NCBI GenBank assembly: GCA_027257055.1
Contig: JAPVLO010000083.1
Coordinates: forward strand, 558,001-622,000
Source of the DNA: Cephalopachus bancanus
Lineage: Eukaryota > Chordata > Mammalia > Primates > Tarsiidae
Direction: 5' to 3'
Length of the DNA: 64,000 nucleotides
Part shown: positions 21,731-33,328 of the stretch, piece after piece
Layout of the letters: each line of letters opens with the position of its first letter
Numbering within the stretch: position 1 is the stretch's first letter
The notes under the pieces: model-generated
Told to the model about the DNA's origin: nothing
Databases searched by the model: none
The model's input: only the letters and a program-made list of their open reading frames with translations
Translations under genes and position numbers: made by a program

Positions 21731-21889
21731 TTTGTTTGTTTGTTTGTTTTTGAGACGAGGTCTCACTGTGTTGCCCTGGCTGGAGTACAGTGCCTATTCA
21801 CAGGTATTCATAGCATGCTACAGCCTCAAATGCCGGGCCTCAAGTCAACCTCCTGCCTCAGCTCCCTGAGTAGCACCTGTATTTCGTGA
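21731..21889 (-). repeat. Alu-like monomer, old
   Basis: GAGACGAGGTCTCACTGTG to about GTAGCACCTGTATTTC; only one arm present. Confidence 0.7.
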
Positions 21890-21974
21890 TTTGGGGGCCC
21901 CTGTGAGATCGCTAACCTGGACCTTTTTAATTACTTAAAACAGCGCTACTTTTAGGATTTTAAACTTTCAAGTA

Positions 21975-22249
21975 GGCGGGGTGCCGTGGCTCACGCCTAT
22001 AATCCCAGCACTTTGGGAGGCTGAGATGAGAGGATTGCCTGAGCCCATGGGTTCAAGACCAGCCTGGGCAACTTGGTGAGAGCCCCCATCTCTACAATAA
22101 ATCAAAAAATTAGCCAGGCATGGTGGCATATGCCTGTAGTTCCAGCTACTTGGAAGGCTGAGGCGGAAGGATTGCCTGAGCCCAGCAAGGCTGCTGTGGC
22201 TGGGAGCGTGCTACTGCCCTCAACAGAGTAAGACTCCTACGTAAAAAAA
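21975..22249 (+). repeat. Alu, intermediate
   Basis: Duplication ACTTTCAAGTA on both sides; right-arm end damaged. Confidence 0.92.
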
Positions 22250-22451
22250 AACTTTCAAGTACCTCGTTTTGACCCCAGCCTTCTTCCGTGCCCCACCCCT
22301 TCAACCCACCACCAGTTCCTTGACCTAGGCTTATCCTTTCCTCATCTAGGAGACCTCTGTTGCCTGTCCCCGTCCAGCATCACTTACCTTCCTCCCCACC
22401 CCCTCTCAAAGCAGTCATGTGAAGGAAGACTTTAATAGCAGTGTAAATTCT

Positions 22452-22727
22452 CTCTCTCTTTTTTATTTTTTCAGTTCGAGTCTCACTCTGTCGCCCAGTC
22501 TGGAGTGCAGTGGCACACTCATGACCATCACAGCCTCGACCACCTGGGCTCAGGCATTCCTTCTGCTTCAGCCTTCCAAGTAGCTGAAACTATAGGTGTG
22601 CATCACGACACCTGGCAAATTTTGTTGTTGTTGTTGTAGAGACAAGGTCTTGCCATGTTGCTCAGGGTGGTCTCAAACCCACGGGCTCATGTAATCCTTT
22701 CACCTAAGCCTTCCAAAGTGCTGGGAT
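22452..22727 (-). repeat. Alu, intermediate, 5'-truncated
   Basis: Ends at CTGGGATT; duplication AGCAGTGTAAATTCT / AGCAGTGCAAATTCT. Confidence 0.92.
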
Positions 22728-22984
22728 TAGCAGTGCAAATTCTTTCATTCTTTTTACCTCCTGTGATGTCCATCTTTTCAGTTCCAAACCTACTTTAAAT
22801 AGCTGCAGACCATTCTACTTTCTCTAACCCTATATACCATAATATCCATTTTTATATCTCCAGTTGAATTCACATTTTCCTGAAGGAGCTTTCCCAACCT
22901 TTGCAATCATAACTTGAAAAACGGCTAATCTCCTGAAGCCTGTATTTCCTTTTATGTTAAGTGGGGAAGATGGGCTACAGCAGT

Positions 22985-23110
22985 TCTTCCCAAGTTTTCA
23001 TGAGCATAGAATCACTTGGGGGGGGTCTCACTTAAAATACCAGTTCTGATTCAGGTATGGCATGCCTGGTGATGCTAACACTGTAGACTATAATTTGAGA
23101 AATAAGGGCC
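22985..23110 (+). mobile_element. MER5-type hAT element
   Basis: CAGCAGTTCTTCCCAA, GCATAGAATCACTTGG, GATGCTAACACTG and TTTGAGAAAT follow the MER5 order with matching terminal repeats. Confidence 0.6.
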
Positions 23111-23142
23111 TCAATGAACTCCATTATTATTTTTAAAAGGGT

Positions 23143-23620
23143 AGGCTGGGTGCAGTGGCTCACACCTGTAATCCTAGCACTTTGGGAGGCTGAGGCAGAA
23201 GTAACACTTGAGGCCAGAGGTTCTAGACTAGCCTGGACAACATAGTGAAACCCTTTCTTTACAAAAGGAAAAAACGGGGTGGGGGGGGCATTGCCTTGCT
23301 AGACTCTGGTGTGGCCATGTGCTCTTTGAGCTATGGCTGTCACCATGCTTTCTGGCTTTGGCCCCATCCCCCACCCTGGGGAGGTGAATCTTCTCTCTCC
23401 CTTCTCTTTCTCTCTGTAACTTACTTTAAAATAAACTATATTTTTTTCGTCTAAGAAAAGAAAAAAGGGAAAAAAATTAACTGGGCATGGAGGCTGAGGT
23501 GATCCTTAGTTTGAGGTTTCAGTGAGCTATGATAACACCACTGTACTCCAGCCTGGGTGACAGGCGTGATCCAGGCTGGACCCAGTGACCAGGGAGACTT
23601 TGTCTCTAAAAAATTAAAAT
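23143..23620 (+). repeat. Alu, old, interrupted by LTR-like snippet
   Basis: Left arm 23143-23270, right arm about 23475-23620; copy A lies between. Confidence 0.85.
23271..23465 (+). mobile_element. Retroposed LTR-like snippet, copy A
   Basis: About 190 bp interrupting the linker of an old Alu. It contains GCTAGACTCTGGTGTGGCC and TGGGGAGGTGAATCTTC, then AATAAA and an A-rich end. It matches the minus-strand copy at 42619-43160. G-rich bases (23274-23288) precede it. Source unknown; an LTR or a polyadenylated transcript end fits. Confidence 0.6.
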
Positions 23621-23809
23621 AGAATGTAAAAGGGTATTAAAACAACACTTGTGATTCTAAGTCCTGAGTCATAACCTCATTATTCTCACTGTCAGCAGAT
23701 ATTTAAAAACCGTCCGTTATGAGCCTCTTCAGCAATGTTTGCCTTTTCCAATAACTTTCCTATCCTGAATTTTTTCTCCTTTTTCTTTCCTAGGTTACTT
23801 TTTTGTTGT

Positions 23810-24097
23810 TGTTTTTTTTTTAATTGGAGTCTCACTCTGTCACCCAGACTGGAGTGCAGTGGCCGTTCCCGGTCACCACAGCCTCGACCTGCTGGGCTCT
23901 GGCAATCCTTCCACCTCAGCCCTCCGAGTAACTGGAACTACAGGCACACGCTACCACGCCCAGCTAATTTTTTGATTTATTGTAGAGATGAGATCTCGGC
24001 AAGTTGCCCAGGTGAGTCTCAAACCCGCGAGCTCAGGCAATCCACTTACCTCAGCCTCCCAAAGCGCGGGATTACAGGCTGAGCCACCAAGCCCGGC
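23810..24097 (-). repeat. Alu, young lineage
   Basis: TAATTGGAGTCTCACTCTG to CCAAGCCCGGCT. Confidence 0.95.
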
Positions 24098-24398
24098 TAT
24101 CTACCTACTCCTATACTGTTTTTTCTTGCTGAATTGGGATCTTTTTCTCTCAGTTAATCCCTTTCCACTGGCCTCTTTCCCATTTACTTACAGATATCTT
24201 TAGGCTTCTGACCTGACAAAATTATGCTTCCCCAGGGATAGTTTCATAGCAAATTTCTCAAAAAAGGAGCCATCGCTACCTCTAGTTTCTTTCCAGTTCC
24301 ACATTTGCCACTGAGCATCTTCACCTGAGTAGCCTGTGGACATTCAAATTTAACCATTTTGAAAACAGCTTACTCATTCATAAGATTTATTGATAATA

Positions 24399-24690
24399 GC
24401 TGGGCGCGGTGGCTCACGCCTAGTTGGGAGGTGGAGGTGAGAGGATTGCCTGAGCTCATGGGTTTGAGACCAGCCTGGGCAACTTGATGAGACTCCCCCA
24501 TCTCTACAATAAATCAAAAAATTAGCCAGGCGTGGTGGCACATGTCTGTGTGTGTGTGTTCCAGTTACTTAAAGGCTGAGGCTGAAGGATCGCCTGAGCC
24601 CAGCAGATCGAGGCTGCAGTAGCCATGAGCGTGCCACTGCACTCCAGCCTGGACAACATAAGTGAGACTCCAACTTGAAAAAAAAAAACT
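24399..24690 (+). repeat. Alu, intermediate
   Basis: GCTGGGCGCGGTGGCTCACG start with a short left-arm deletion and an internal (TG)5. Confidence 0.92.
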
Positions 24691-24712
24691 ACTGGTAGTA
24701 AAAAAAAATTGG

Positions 24713-25010
24713 GGCCAGGCATGATGGCTCAAGCCTGTAATCCCAGCACTTTGTGAAGCCAAGGCAAGAGGATTGTCTGAGCCCAGGGGTTTGAGACCAA
24801 CCTGGGCAACTTGGTGAGACCTCATTTCTACAATATATCAAAAAATTAGCCAGGCATGGTAGCACGCACCTGTAGTTTGGCTACTTGGAAGGCTGAGGTG
24901 GAAGGATGGTCTGAGCCCAGCAGGTCAACGCTGCGGTGGTGGTGATTAAGCCACTGCACTCCAGCCTGGGTGACAGAGTGAGGCTCTGACGCAAAAAAAA
25001 AAAAAAAAAT
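24713..25010 (+). repeat. Alu, intermediate
   Basis: GGCCAGGCATGATGGCTCAA start, A(17) tail. Confidence 0.92.
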
Positions 25011-25059
25011 TTGAAAGTCACTAAATTCAAGTTCAAAACAAGGGAAGGAAGAGGTAAAT

Positions 25060-25575
25060 AAACATAATTTTAAATATTGCAGGTATTAAAATAATACTTT
25101 TTAATTTGTCACTATGGAATAAATGAAAAAGCTACAAAATGGTATGTCTAGTGTGATCCTATTTTTTATTTATTTATTTTTTTGAGTCAAAGTCTCACTC
25201 TATCACCCAGGTTGGAGTGCAGTGATACAGTCACAGTTGCTGCAGCCTTGACCTGCTGAGTTCAGGCAACCCTTCTGCCTCAGCCTTCCAAGAACTACAG
25301 GCATGTGCTACCACACCCAGCTAATTTTTTTTTTAATTGTAGAGACAAGGTCTCACAAAGTTGCCCACACTGGTCTTAAACCTCTGGACTCAGGCAATCG
25401 TCGCATCTCCATCTCCTAAAGTGTTGGGATTACAGACATGAGCCACTGTGCCTGGCTGGAATAACGTTTTATTGATTCCAAAATGTTAGTTGGTATCTCT
25501 GGGTATTTGGATTATGGATGATTTTTATGTTCTCTTCATCTTTTGCATGGTCTGAAATTTTTACAAAATGTTTAA
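25060..25575 (+). mobile_element. L1 3' region split by an Alu
   Basis: GTATCTCTGGGTATTTGGA, ATTATGGATGATTTTTATG and TCTGAAATTTTTACAAAATG follow a common old L1 3' UTR. The Alu at 25166-25457 is inserted in it. Confidence 0.55.
25166..25457 (-). repeat. Alu, intermediate
   Basis: GAGTCAAAGTCTCACTCTAT to GTGCCTGGC; inserted in an L1. Confidence 0.92.
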
Positions 25576-25786
25576 CAGACTCTTAGACTAGAACTCTTCC
25601 TGCCTCAGTTTCCACGGAAGCACAAAAACTGTAGATACCAAAATTCCCAGGTGGTGTGAGGCAGACACCCATAAGCAGAATTTGCAGGAGGAATGAAGGA
25701 GAATCTGTCTCACAACTCCTGGTTCCTTCAGCCAGTCCAAATATATAAAGGAATCAGAGGAATTAAATGATAAAGATTCTTCTTTG

Positions 25787-26073
25787 GCCGGGCTTGGTGG
25801 CTCAGCCTGTAATCCCGTGCCTTTGGGAGGCTGAGGTGAATGGATTGCCTGAGCCCGCAGCTTCGAGACCCGCCTGGGCAGCGAGACCTCATCTCTACAA
25901 TAAATCAAAAAATCAGCCTGGCGTGGTGGCGCACGCCTGTAATTCTGGCTATTTGGAAGGCTGAGGTGTAAGGATCATTAGAGCCCAGCAGGTTGAGGCT
26001 GCGGTGGCCAGGAGCGGCCACTGCACTCCAGTCTGGGTGACAGAGTGAGACTCCAACTCAAAAAAAAAAAAAA
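25787..26073 (+). repeat. Alu, young lineage, AACTTGG deleted
   Basis: GGGCAGCGAGACC in the left arm. Duplication AAAGATTCTTCTTTGG. Confidence 0.95.
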
Positions 26074-26959
26074 GATTCTTCTTTGGGGAGAGCCATGGCT
26101 ATGCTTAGTTCTTTGGGTGCCCTCTGACCCTCAGACTCCAGGAAATTGTCTTGTCTCAATACAAGGGCCTCGAGCTCCTTCTGCAGTATGGGGCACCCAG
26201 AGAGGTGGTGCCTGAGAAAGTTGAAGCCACTGTGAATGGGGCCTGACTCTGCCTGGGAATCTAAAGGGTAACAGAAGGGCTGACAAAGGGCATTGGAACA
26301 GAAGCCAGAGAGAACTACTACCTTGAAACCTGACTACACTGCATGGTTCCTGAGGGCTACATGGAGGCCACACAGGTTGGGGAGAGCTGCCTTAGAGCTG
26401 TCTTGAGTTGGAGGGGGAACTTCTGGATGCTCAGGGTTTGAGGAAGGACCTGCATGTGGCCACCTAGATATAAAGATATATGGGCTCAGCAGAGATGCAC
26501 TGAAGAGCCTAGAAAAGTGGCCGAGATAGGAAGCATCTGCTTAAGCCATCTGCCAGACTTACCAGAGACACCAGCTTTAAACACTTTCTGGTCATAGAAA
26601 GCATTAACCCAACCACCTCATCTCTTCTCATCCTAACCCTCCACTGCCCACCATCCACTTTGGCTGGGGGAAAAAAAACAGCAAGTTGGGGAGAAATTGA
26701 GCCAGTGATGATTTGGGAGGAAAAGTCAGCCATCACCCCAACCCACTTCCACTGTATGCTTCAGTCTAAAGCCAGCCTAAGCTGGCAGAGTAGAAATTAC
26801 ACAACACTGTTTGGAGTTCTTCTTGTTATAGAACTGGATATTTTAATTTCAAAATTGAGACTGCATTTGTCATAGTGACCATACTATTGTGTATTGTCTA
26901 AGAAGAAAAAATAGAAGGAAGAGTGAGAAAACACAAACCCAGTTGTTGTATCACAATCT

Positions 26960-27168
26960 GTTCATCATGTGTGTTACCAAAACCCAGACGCCCCGCCACC
27001 TCCTTCTACCATCTCTTAGCCCCACAAAGGTAACCACTATCTAGTATAGATTAGTTCTTGTCTGCTTTGTACTTGATATAAATGGGATCGTTCAGGATGT
27101 GCTCTTTTGTTTCTGGCTTCTTTTGTTCAGCCTTATGTGAGGTTCATCCATGTTGTTGTATGTAATTG
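26960..27168 (+). repeat. Old L1-like interspersed repeat
   Basis: ATAAATGGGATCGTTCAGG, TTTCTGGCTTCTTTTGTTC and GAGGTTCATCCATGTTGTTG match a common old repeat, likely an L1M 3' part. Family uncertain. Confidence 0.5.
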
Positions 27169-27463
27169 TATTTTTTTTTCTTTTGAGTAGGAGTCTCACT
27201 CTGTCGCCCAGGCTGAAGTGCAGTGGCCGCTCCCAGCCACCGCAGCCTCGACCTGCTGGGCCCAGGCGATCCTTCCGCCTCAGTCTTACAAGTAGCTGGA
27301 ACCACAGATACACACCACCATGCCCGGCTAATTTTTTGATTTATTGTAGAGACAAGGTCTTGCCAAGTTGCCCAGGCTAGTCTGAAACACAGGGGCTCAG
27401 GCAATCCTCTTGTCTCCTCCTCCCAAAGTGCTGATATTATAGGCATGAGCCACCATGCCCGGC
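27168..27463 (-). repeat. Alu, intermediate
   Basis: GAGTAGGAGTCTCACTCTGT to CATGCCCGGCC. Confidence 0.93.
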
Positions 27464-27539
27464 CTGTGTATTATTTTTAATAATGGAGTGGGGGGGGGCT
27501 CTTCAGAAATCTTAGAGACATTTTCCGCTCTCTGTTCCC

Positions 27540-28215
27540 ATTACTACTACTGCAATTCAGGCCTTCAAAAACTTTCACTTGGACTATGAGCTATAGCCCC
27601 CTGATTGATACCACCATCTACAGTTCATCATAAGTACTCTACCAGGTTTATCCTCCCAAAGCATAATTCTAATCATGCCACTCTCCTTGCTCAAAAACAT
27701 TAAATGTCTCCCCATTGCCTTTCAACCAGAAAATAAATCCTTAGCATTCAAGTCTTCCTCCCTTCAACTGTACCCTAATTCAGAACATACCTGTGTCCTA
27801 GTCAAGCTAGGCCATTGCCTAGTTTGCTCTAAACAGGCTCTTTTTCCTTCCTCTGCTTCTCTGTTCATGCCACTCCCACTCCATGTTGTATTGTGCCTGT
27901 ATACAGCTCCTAAAAACTAACACACCTGTTAGAGTCCTCCCTGTCTTCTCCAGCTGAGCTTGGATATGCTTCTTCTAGCCTACAGTCTTATGTTCCCTCT
28001 GGCATCTGTATGTAAGATCATTTCCTCCTCTGCAGTGCTCTGTTACTTCTTTCTTCTGTGTCACAACTGCCTCATGTTAGCTTTGCTTTCATGATTCATG
28101 CTTTATCTCCCCCACTGAACTCTGGTGGGGACTCCATCTGGTTCATCTGTGGGTCTCCCAGAGCAGCTCCCTCAGCTTCTTGCTCATAAAAGGGGCTTAG
28201 TAAATGTTGTTCAGT
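27540..28215 (+). mobile_element. L2 fragment
   Basis: TTGCTCAAAAACATTAAATG, TCTCCCCATTGCCTTTCAAC and the terminal GGGGCTTAGTAAATGTTGTT follow the 3' half of L2. Highly diverged. Confidence 0.65.
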
Positions 28216-29230
28216 TTCTTTGGAGAAGTTGTTTGAAAATGTCTTCCTGATTTTTACCTCTAATGCCCACTTCTCCTTTGAGTAAATTCCCCTATTGCTC
28301 TTTGGTATTTTGTGTGTGAGTTGGCTAAGCAGGAATTTCGTCTGTGGTGTCTTATCCTCAAAAAATAACAATAACTTCTCAATGCCACCCTCTATAATCG
28401 TACCATGTCTTAAATGAACTAAAGATTTATTAGACATCTACTATATATGTGGCAGTGTGGTAACTGGCATAAAACTTGCCATGTACTTATAGACATCATT
28501 CTAGAGTTTTTAATCTTTGGAAAGTCTTCATGCCTAAAACTGTGGTTGATTTTTGAAACGCACCTTTGTCTCACCATTATGGATTAGATGAAGTTAGAGT
28601 GAAGCGTGGGGATTTAGCTGACATCCATCAAGTGATTTCAAAGCAGGTCAAAAATAAAACTGGAACACTGTCTTGCTTTTCCATCAATAACTAGGTTCTC
28701 AAGAATTTGTCCCTAAACTAGTGACTGGAAATATTGCTTAAAATGCTCAGAAACCTCATTTATTTGCATTCTCACTCTCCCTCTCTCCAATTATCTCAAG
28801 AGAACTTGATTCATTCTGAGCATCAGCAATGACTTAATTTTGTGGTAAGAAAATAGGAATTAGAGGAAGCTCATTAGGAAGCCTCAAGGAAGAGGAAGTG
28901 TCTCTAGGCTAAAGGGAAGGCTGTTGAATCTTATTTCCTCTCTATTCTTGACTCACTCTCTCGATGCCTGGCCAACCTCTGCACCTCCCTTTCCCCACCT
29001 GATGAGAGAGCTTGGGGGTGGGGGAGGAATAGAGTGAATAAAGTAAATAAAATTCATTACGATCCCAAGCTGTAGAGAAGCACCATGGTTGTACAAATCT
29101 CAGTGAGCTAATTTATGCTTGCAGTTCCATTCCTCATCCACATTCATGAGTGAGGCTGCCTGTGTGTGGGACAGGGTACGTATGAATTGGCTTGTTTCCA
29201 AATTAGGAAGATAACATGAGTTTCACTTCT

Positions 29231-29274
29231 GTGTAGTGCAGACCCATGCAGTGTGTAGTGCAGACCCATGCAGT
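29231..29274 (+). repeat. 22-bp tandem duplication
   Basis: GTGTAGTGCAGACCCATGCA plus GT occurs twice back to back without mismatch. Confidence 0.9.
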
Positions 29275-29957
29275 ACCTACTTAGTTTCATTCTTTGCTAG
29301 GGATAGATTAAAGCAAAATAGCCAGCAATCCAGGCCTTATTAGCCAGTACCCTCTCTTTTCACTAAGAAAAGCTGAGTTTACATCTACTAGTAGGTGACT
29401 TATTTTCACCTTATTTTATTTTAATTATTTTTACTCCGTGCCTTCAAAGTGGGTATACAGCATAGTCACCAAGTAGTCTATGGCAAGGCTTAGGATTCAA
29501 ACCCAGTGCTTCTGACATTCAGAGCAGAGCCTAAACAAGTGGAAGACTCAGGACCTATCTCCCTTTCCCTTCCCCTGTCTTACTTTCGTGGGAACATTTG
29601 CTGTTCTCTCAAGCCATGAAAGGCTTCCTGTGTTATCATGCCTAAGGGGAAGTTGTGTTGAAAACCACCAACAGTAAAGCCCAAGCCAGCTGGGGTCTTC
29701 CATTGCTTCTTGCAGCACTCCGGGGAGACCCACAAGAATTCTCAGTGTTTCTCAAAGTCTTTGCTTCCAGAAACAAGAAATCAGCCAAGCATTTGGGTCT
29801 TAATTTAAGGCAGTTTGAAAAAACAAAAGAAACATCAAAAGTTGTAAGAGGATAATACTGAAGTCGCTGTAGCTAAAAGTCAAGGGTGAACTGAAAAGCC
29901 AAAGGTTTTGGCTCTCTAGAGGGGTCTGTGGATAGTTGTATTTAAATGTCCTTTGGA

Positions 29958-30278
29958 GCCGGGCTCGGTGGCTCAGCCTGTAATCCCGCGCCTTTGGGAG
30001 GCTGAGGTGAGTGGATTGCCTGAGCCCGCGGGTTCGAGACCCGCCTGGGCAACTTGGCAAGACCTCATCTCTACAATTAAAAAAAAAATCAAAATGAGCT
30101 GGGCGTGGTAGCGCATGTCTGTAGTTCCAGCTACTTGGAAGGCTGAGGCGGAAGGATCGCCGGAGCCCAGCAGGTAGAGGCTGCGGTGGCCGGGAGCGGC
30201 CACTGCACTCCAGTCTGGGTGACAGAGTGAGACTCCAACTTAAAATAAATAAATAAATAAAAAATATTAAAAAAAAAT
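29958..30278 (+). repeat. Alu, young lineage (reference copy)
   Basis: A box TGGCTCAGCCTG (29969-29980), B box GGTTCGAGACC (30031-30041) in a GCGGG/CCCGC stem, hairpin at 30186-30203. Duplication TAAATGTCCTTTGG on both sides. Confidence 0.97.
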
Positions 30279-30514
30279 AAATGTCCTTTGGGTTGAGTTG
30301 ATACAAGAGGCAGCCTGAACATGTCGGAGGCTCGTTTTTAGGAATGGCTGAGAGAATCCACGCATGGAATTATATTGACCATTAAGGAAAGGGATGGGCA
30401 TGGAAGGGAAAAAAAATTAAAGTTGTGTGATTGCTATGTTGCTAGACTTTTAAGGGGCAGCAAAAAAAAAAAAAACCCCAGAATTTATTTATTTTTTAAA
30501 ATGTGTATTTTTTC

Positions 30515-30940
30515 TTACATGTTTAAACTCCAGTCAACTTCAAAGTATTCTCCATTTGGTGCAATACACCTATCGAGACATTTTTTCCACTGTTCAAAAC
30601 AGTTTTTTAACTTATCAGTTTTGATGCCTTTTAGTGCTTCTGCTGTTTTTTGTTTCACCTCTTCCACAGCAAAGTGTTTCCCTTTGAGGACTTTTTTCAT
30701 TCTGGGAAATAAATGAAAAGCTGCTTGGGGTGAGATCGAGATTAGGTGAATAGGGAGGGTGGGACACAGGGGTCATGCGTTTTTGATCAAAAACTGCTGA
30801 ACACACAGCATGGTGTGGGTAGGTTCACTTGTAAGTCACCTGTCATGAAATGGGCAAATGCCCTGAAAGAATCTCTAAAAAAAACATTCACTGAAGCAGA
30901 ACTCAGCCTCTCACAACAATGCCAGCTAGTACACTGATTC
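30515..30940 (-). pseudogene. Decayed mariner transposase, C-terminal part
   Basis: The minus strand reads HTMLCVQQFLIKN, then after a shift HPPYSPNLDLTPSSF, then after another shift MKKVLKGKHFAVEEVKQK and LDRCIAPNGEYFEVD. These match the end of mariner transposases: the PPYSPDLxPxDF block and the CxxxxGxYFE tail. Frameshifts and the missing N-terminal half make it a relic. Terminal repeats were not identified. Confidence 0.8.
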
Positions 30941-32389
30941 CGATGGGTTCCTAGAGCCCTTACCTAGTGAAGGAAGCCTGTATTACAAGTGAATAGCAAT
31001 TCCAAAAGATAATTCCTATTTTGGAGGGGTTCCCCTCGTATTGCACCCACCATTGGTCCTGGACGGTGAAAGAACCACACTAGATATTACAGACAAGGGG
31101 GCTGAGGAGTGTTGCTGTATTGGGATCTGGTCAGGTTTGAAGGGCTTATGAGTGGAAGCATAACCAAGTTACTTCATGTAAGCGCGGAAGTCACACCCCA
31201 CTCCACCACTCCACATTTGACATCCCATCTAGATGTCTCTCTCCTTTATCCATAAATTATGGACCTAGAGTACAGAGAAATCACTCTTTTCTCCTTCCCA
31301 AGATTCACCTCGAATGACCGAAGTTCTAGGTAACCAACCATAGCTAACGGGGTGCAGAAAGAACTGAGGGACCAAAATTGGTTTGAGAAAGATAGAAAGG
31401 GAAAGATACAAACAGCACCAGGCTCTTGCTCTCGGGGAGTCCTCTGAGGGGGCTGTGGGTTGGTGAAAGCCTGGCCAGGATGCTGGGCAGAGTCCTACTT
31501 CCTTCTCTTCACCTAGAGCAGTTACATCCCTGACTCCCTCCTTGCCACAGCTGTCTTGTGGGGGGCCCTTAACATCAGATACTCACCTACCAGTGCTCTC
31601 CTCAGTTTTCCTCAGATGCTCTCCTACCAATGACCAACTCAGGACATTGTGCTTCAACACATACTAATATCACATGGAAACATAGCTCACTGAAACTGCC
31701 AGAGGACCTTAAGTTAAGGGCTAGATTCTTATCTTGCCTTTAAACGCCTTGTGATGCCTTATGTCTGTAGTCACTGGGAATCTACCCTGCCACTTTTTAC
31801 CTTTGCCTTGTGGGTAACCCCTACCTTCCACCCACCTCCACCCCCAGAGGAGAATGTGGGCCTTGCCAAACGGAGGCCCCCAGGAGATTTTCCAAGACTC
31901 ACGAGATGGCAAGTCATCTCTAAAATTTTTCAAAAAATCAGAAAGTCATTTCAAAAAGTCTAACTTGGTGGCCCCACAGAGAGGAAGATCAAACTTTCCA
32001 CACAGACACAGCAAGTCTACCCAACAGGCTCGTGTTAGAGCTGCAGGAGTGTTGGTACCCAGACTTTGGCGAAAGCTCCCCGACCCAAGGGAAAGTCCAC
32101 CTGGGTGAGTAGTTCAGTTGCTGCCTGGCGCCCAGTGGCACATATTCATGAAGTCTGCTTTCAGGGGATTTCCCTTGGCAATGGAACCAGCAAGCGTTTT
32201 GTCTTTCTGAAAGATTTCCCAGAGGAATTCATTTGCCTGTGTGGAAAAATCTCAAATTCTAGTGTAGAATCTCTGACCTTTTTAAGGTTTTTGAGTTTGG
32301 ATTTCTCATTTAATCACAAATCTTTTCAAATAAAGGAAAACAATAGAAGACCCAAATAGGTGAGAATGCATATTCAACGAATGGTCTGA

Positions 32390-32480
32390 CTTCATGCTAG
32401 GCACTGTTTGGTATTGAGGTATACAGTGGTGAGCAAAACAGATGCAGAAACTGCCTTCATAGAGCCTGATGTTCCCATTC
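32390..32480 (+). repeat. Ancient repeat fragment
   Basis: CATGCTAGGCACTGTTTGG, then CAGTGGTGAGCAAAACAGAT, matches a common old mammalian consensus (same family as at 34685). Confidence 0.5.
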
Positions 32481-32890
32481 TAGCTTTCAGTTTAGGTTTG
32501 TATAGAAAATAAAGTTGATTCCTTCCAGAAATAAGGAAGAAATTTTATCCTAGTATTAAAATATAGATGCATCCAAAATCCTATGCATCTTTCAAGACCC
32601 AGCTTAAATACCTCAGGAGGGGATCGAGATTTGTTTAAATGTGTGAAATAATTCTCGCAGCCTACAGTGTGTGTGATTTGAAATATCCCACCACTGCAAG
32701 GCAAGTTTCAACATCCAGAGTCATGTCTACACGAGAAACAAAGCATTGCAGCTATGAAACATCTCTCAGTTCCCTTTCAACAAAATTGTTCCCTTTAGCT
32801 TAAGGTGCTCTGGCAGTTTCAGTGTTCCCTTTTTTCTACAATTTTCAGTTCAATTTGACAGTCATTTATTTATTTGTTGTTTATTTATTT

Positions 32891-33189
32891 TACTTTTTTT
32901 TTTCAGAGGCAGGGCCTTTCTCTGTTGTCAAGGCTGGAGTGCAGTGATGCAATCGTAGCTCACTGCAACATCCAACACTTGGGCTCAAGTGATTCTCCAT
33001 CTCAGTCTCCCAGGCAGCTAGGACTGTAAACACATGCCACCATGCCTGGCTAATTTTTTTAATTCTTTTTGTAGAGACAGGGTCTCTTTGTGTTGCCTAG
33101 GCTGGTCTCAAACTCCTGACCTCAAGTGAGCATCCCACCTCAGCCTCCCAAAGTGTTAGGATTACAGGTATGTGCCACCGTGCCTGACC
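32891..33189 (-). repeat. Alu, old
   Basis: CAGAGGCAGGGCCTTTCTCT to GTGCCTGACC; imperfect duplication around CAGTCATTTATT. Confidence 0.9.
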
Positions 33190-33194
33190 AGCAG

Positions 33195-33310
33195 TCATTT
33201 ATTGAATGCTTACGAGCCAATTCCCATGCCAGATGTAGTGGAGGATGCAGAGATGAAAAGTACCTAGGCTCTGCCCTGCCAATCTTTGGTGAAGCCCAAA
33301 CACACAACTC
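33195..33310 (+). repeat. L2/MIR-like fragment
   Basis: TCATTTATTGAATGCTTACG, GATGCAGAGATGAAAAG and GCTCTGCCCTGCC fit an L2-type motif order. Confidence 0.4.
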
Positions 33311-33328
33311 ATTAAGTTGAAGCATATA

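Noticed and set aside
28096..28437. A 113-codon open frame on the minus strand
   Set aside because: It overlaps an L2 remnant, shows no known domain and has no splice or promoter context; chance frame.
32030..32130. Possible upstream PSMA6 exon ending at a GTGAGT donor near 32103
   Set aside because: An isolated GTGAGT in a GC-rich patch is weak evidence, and no acceptor or homology supports it.
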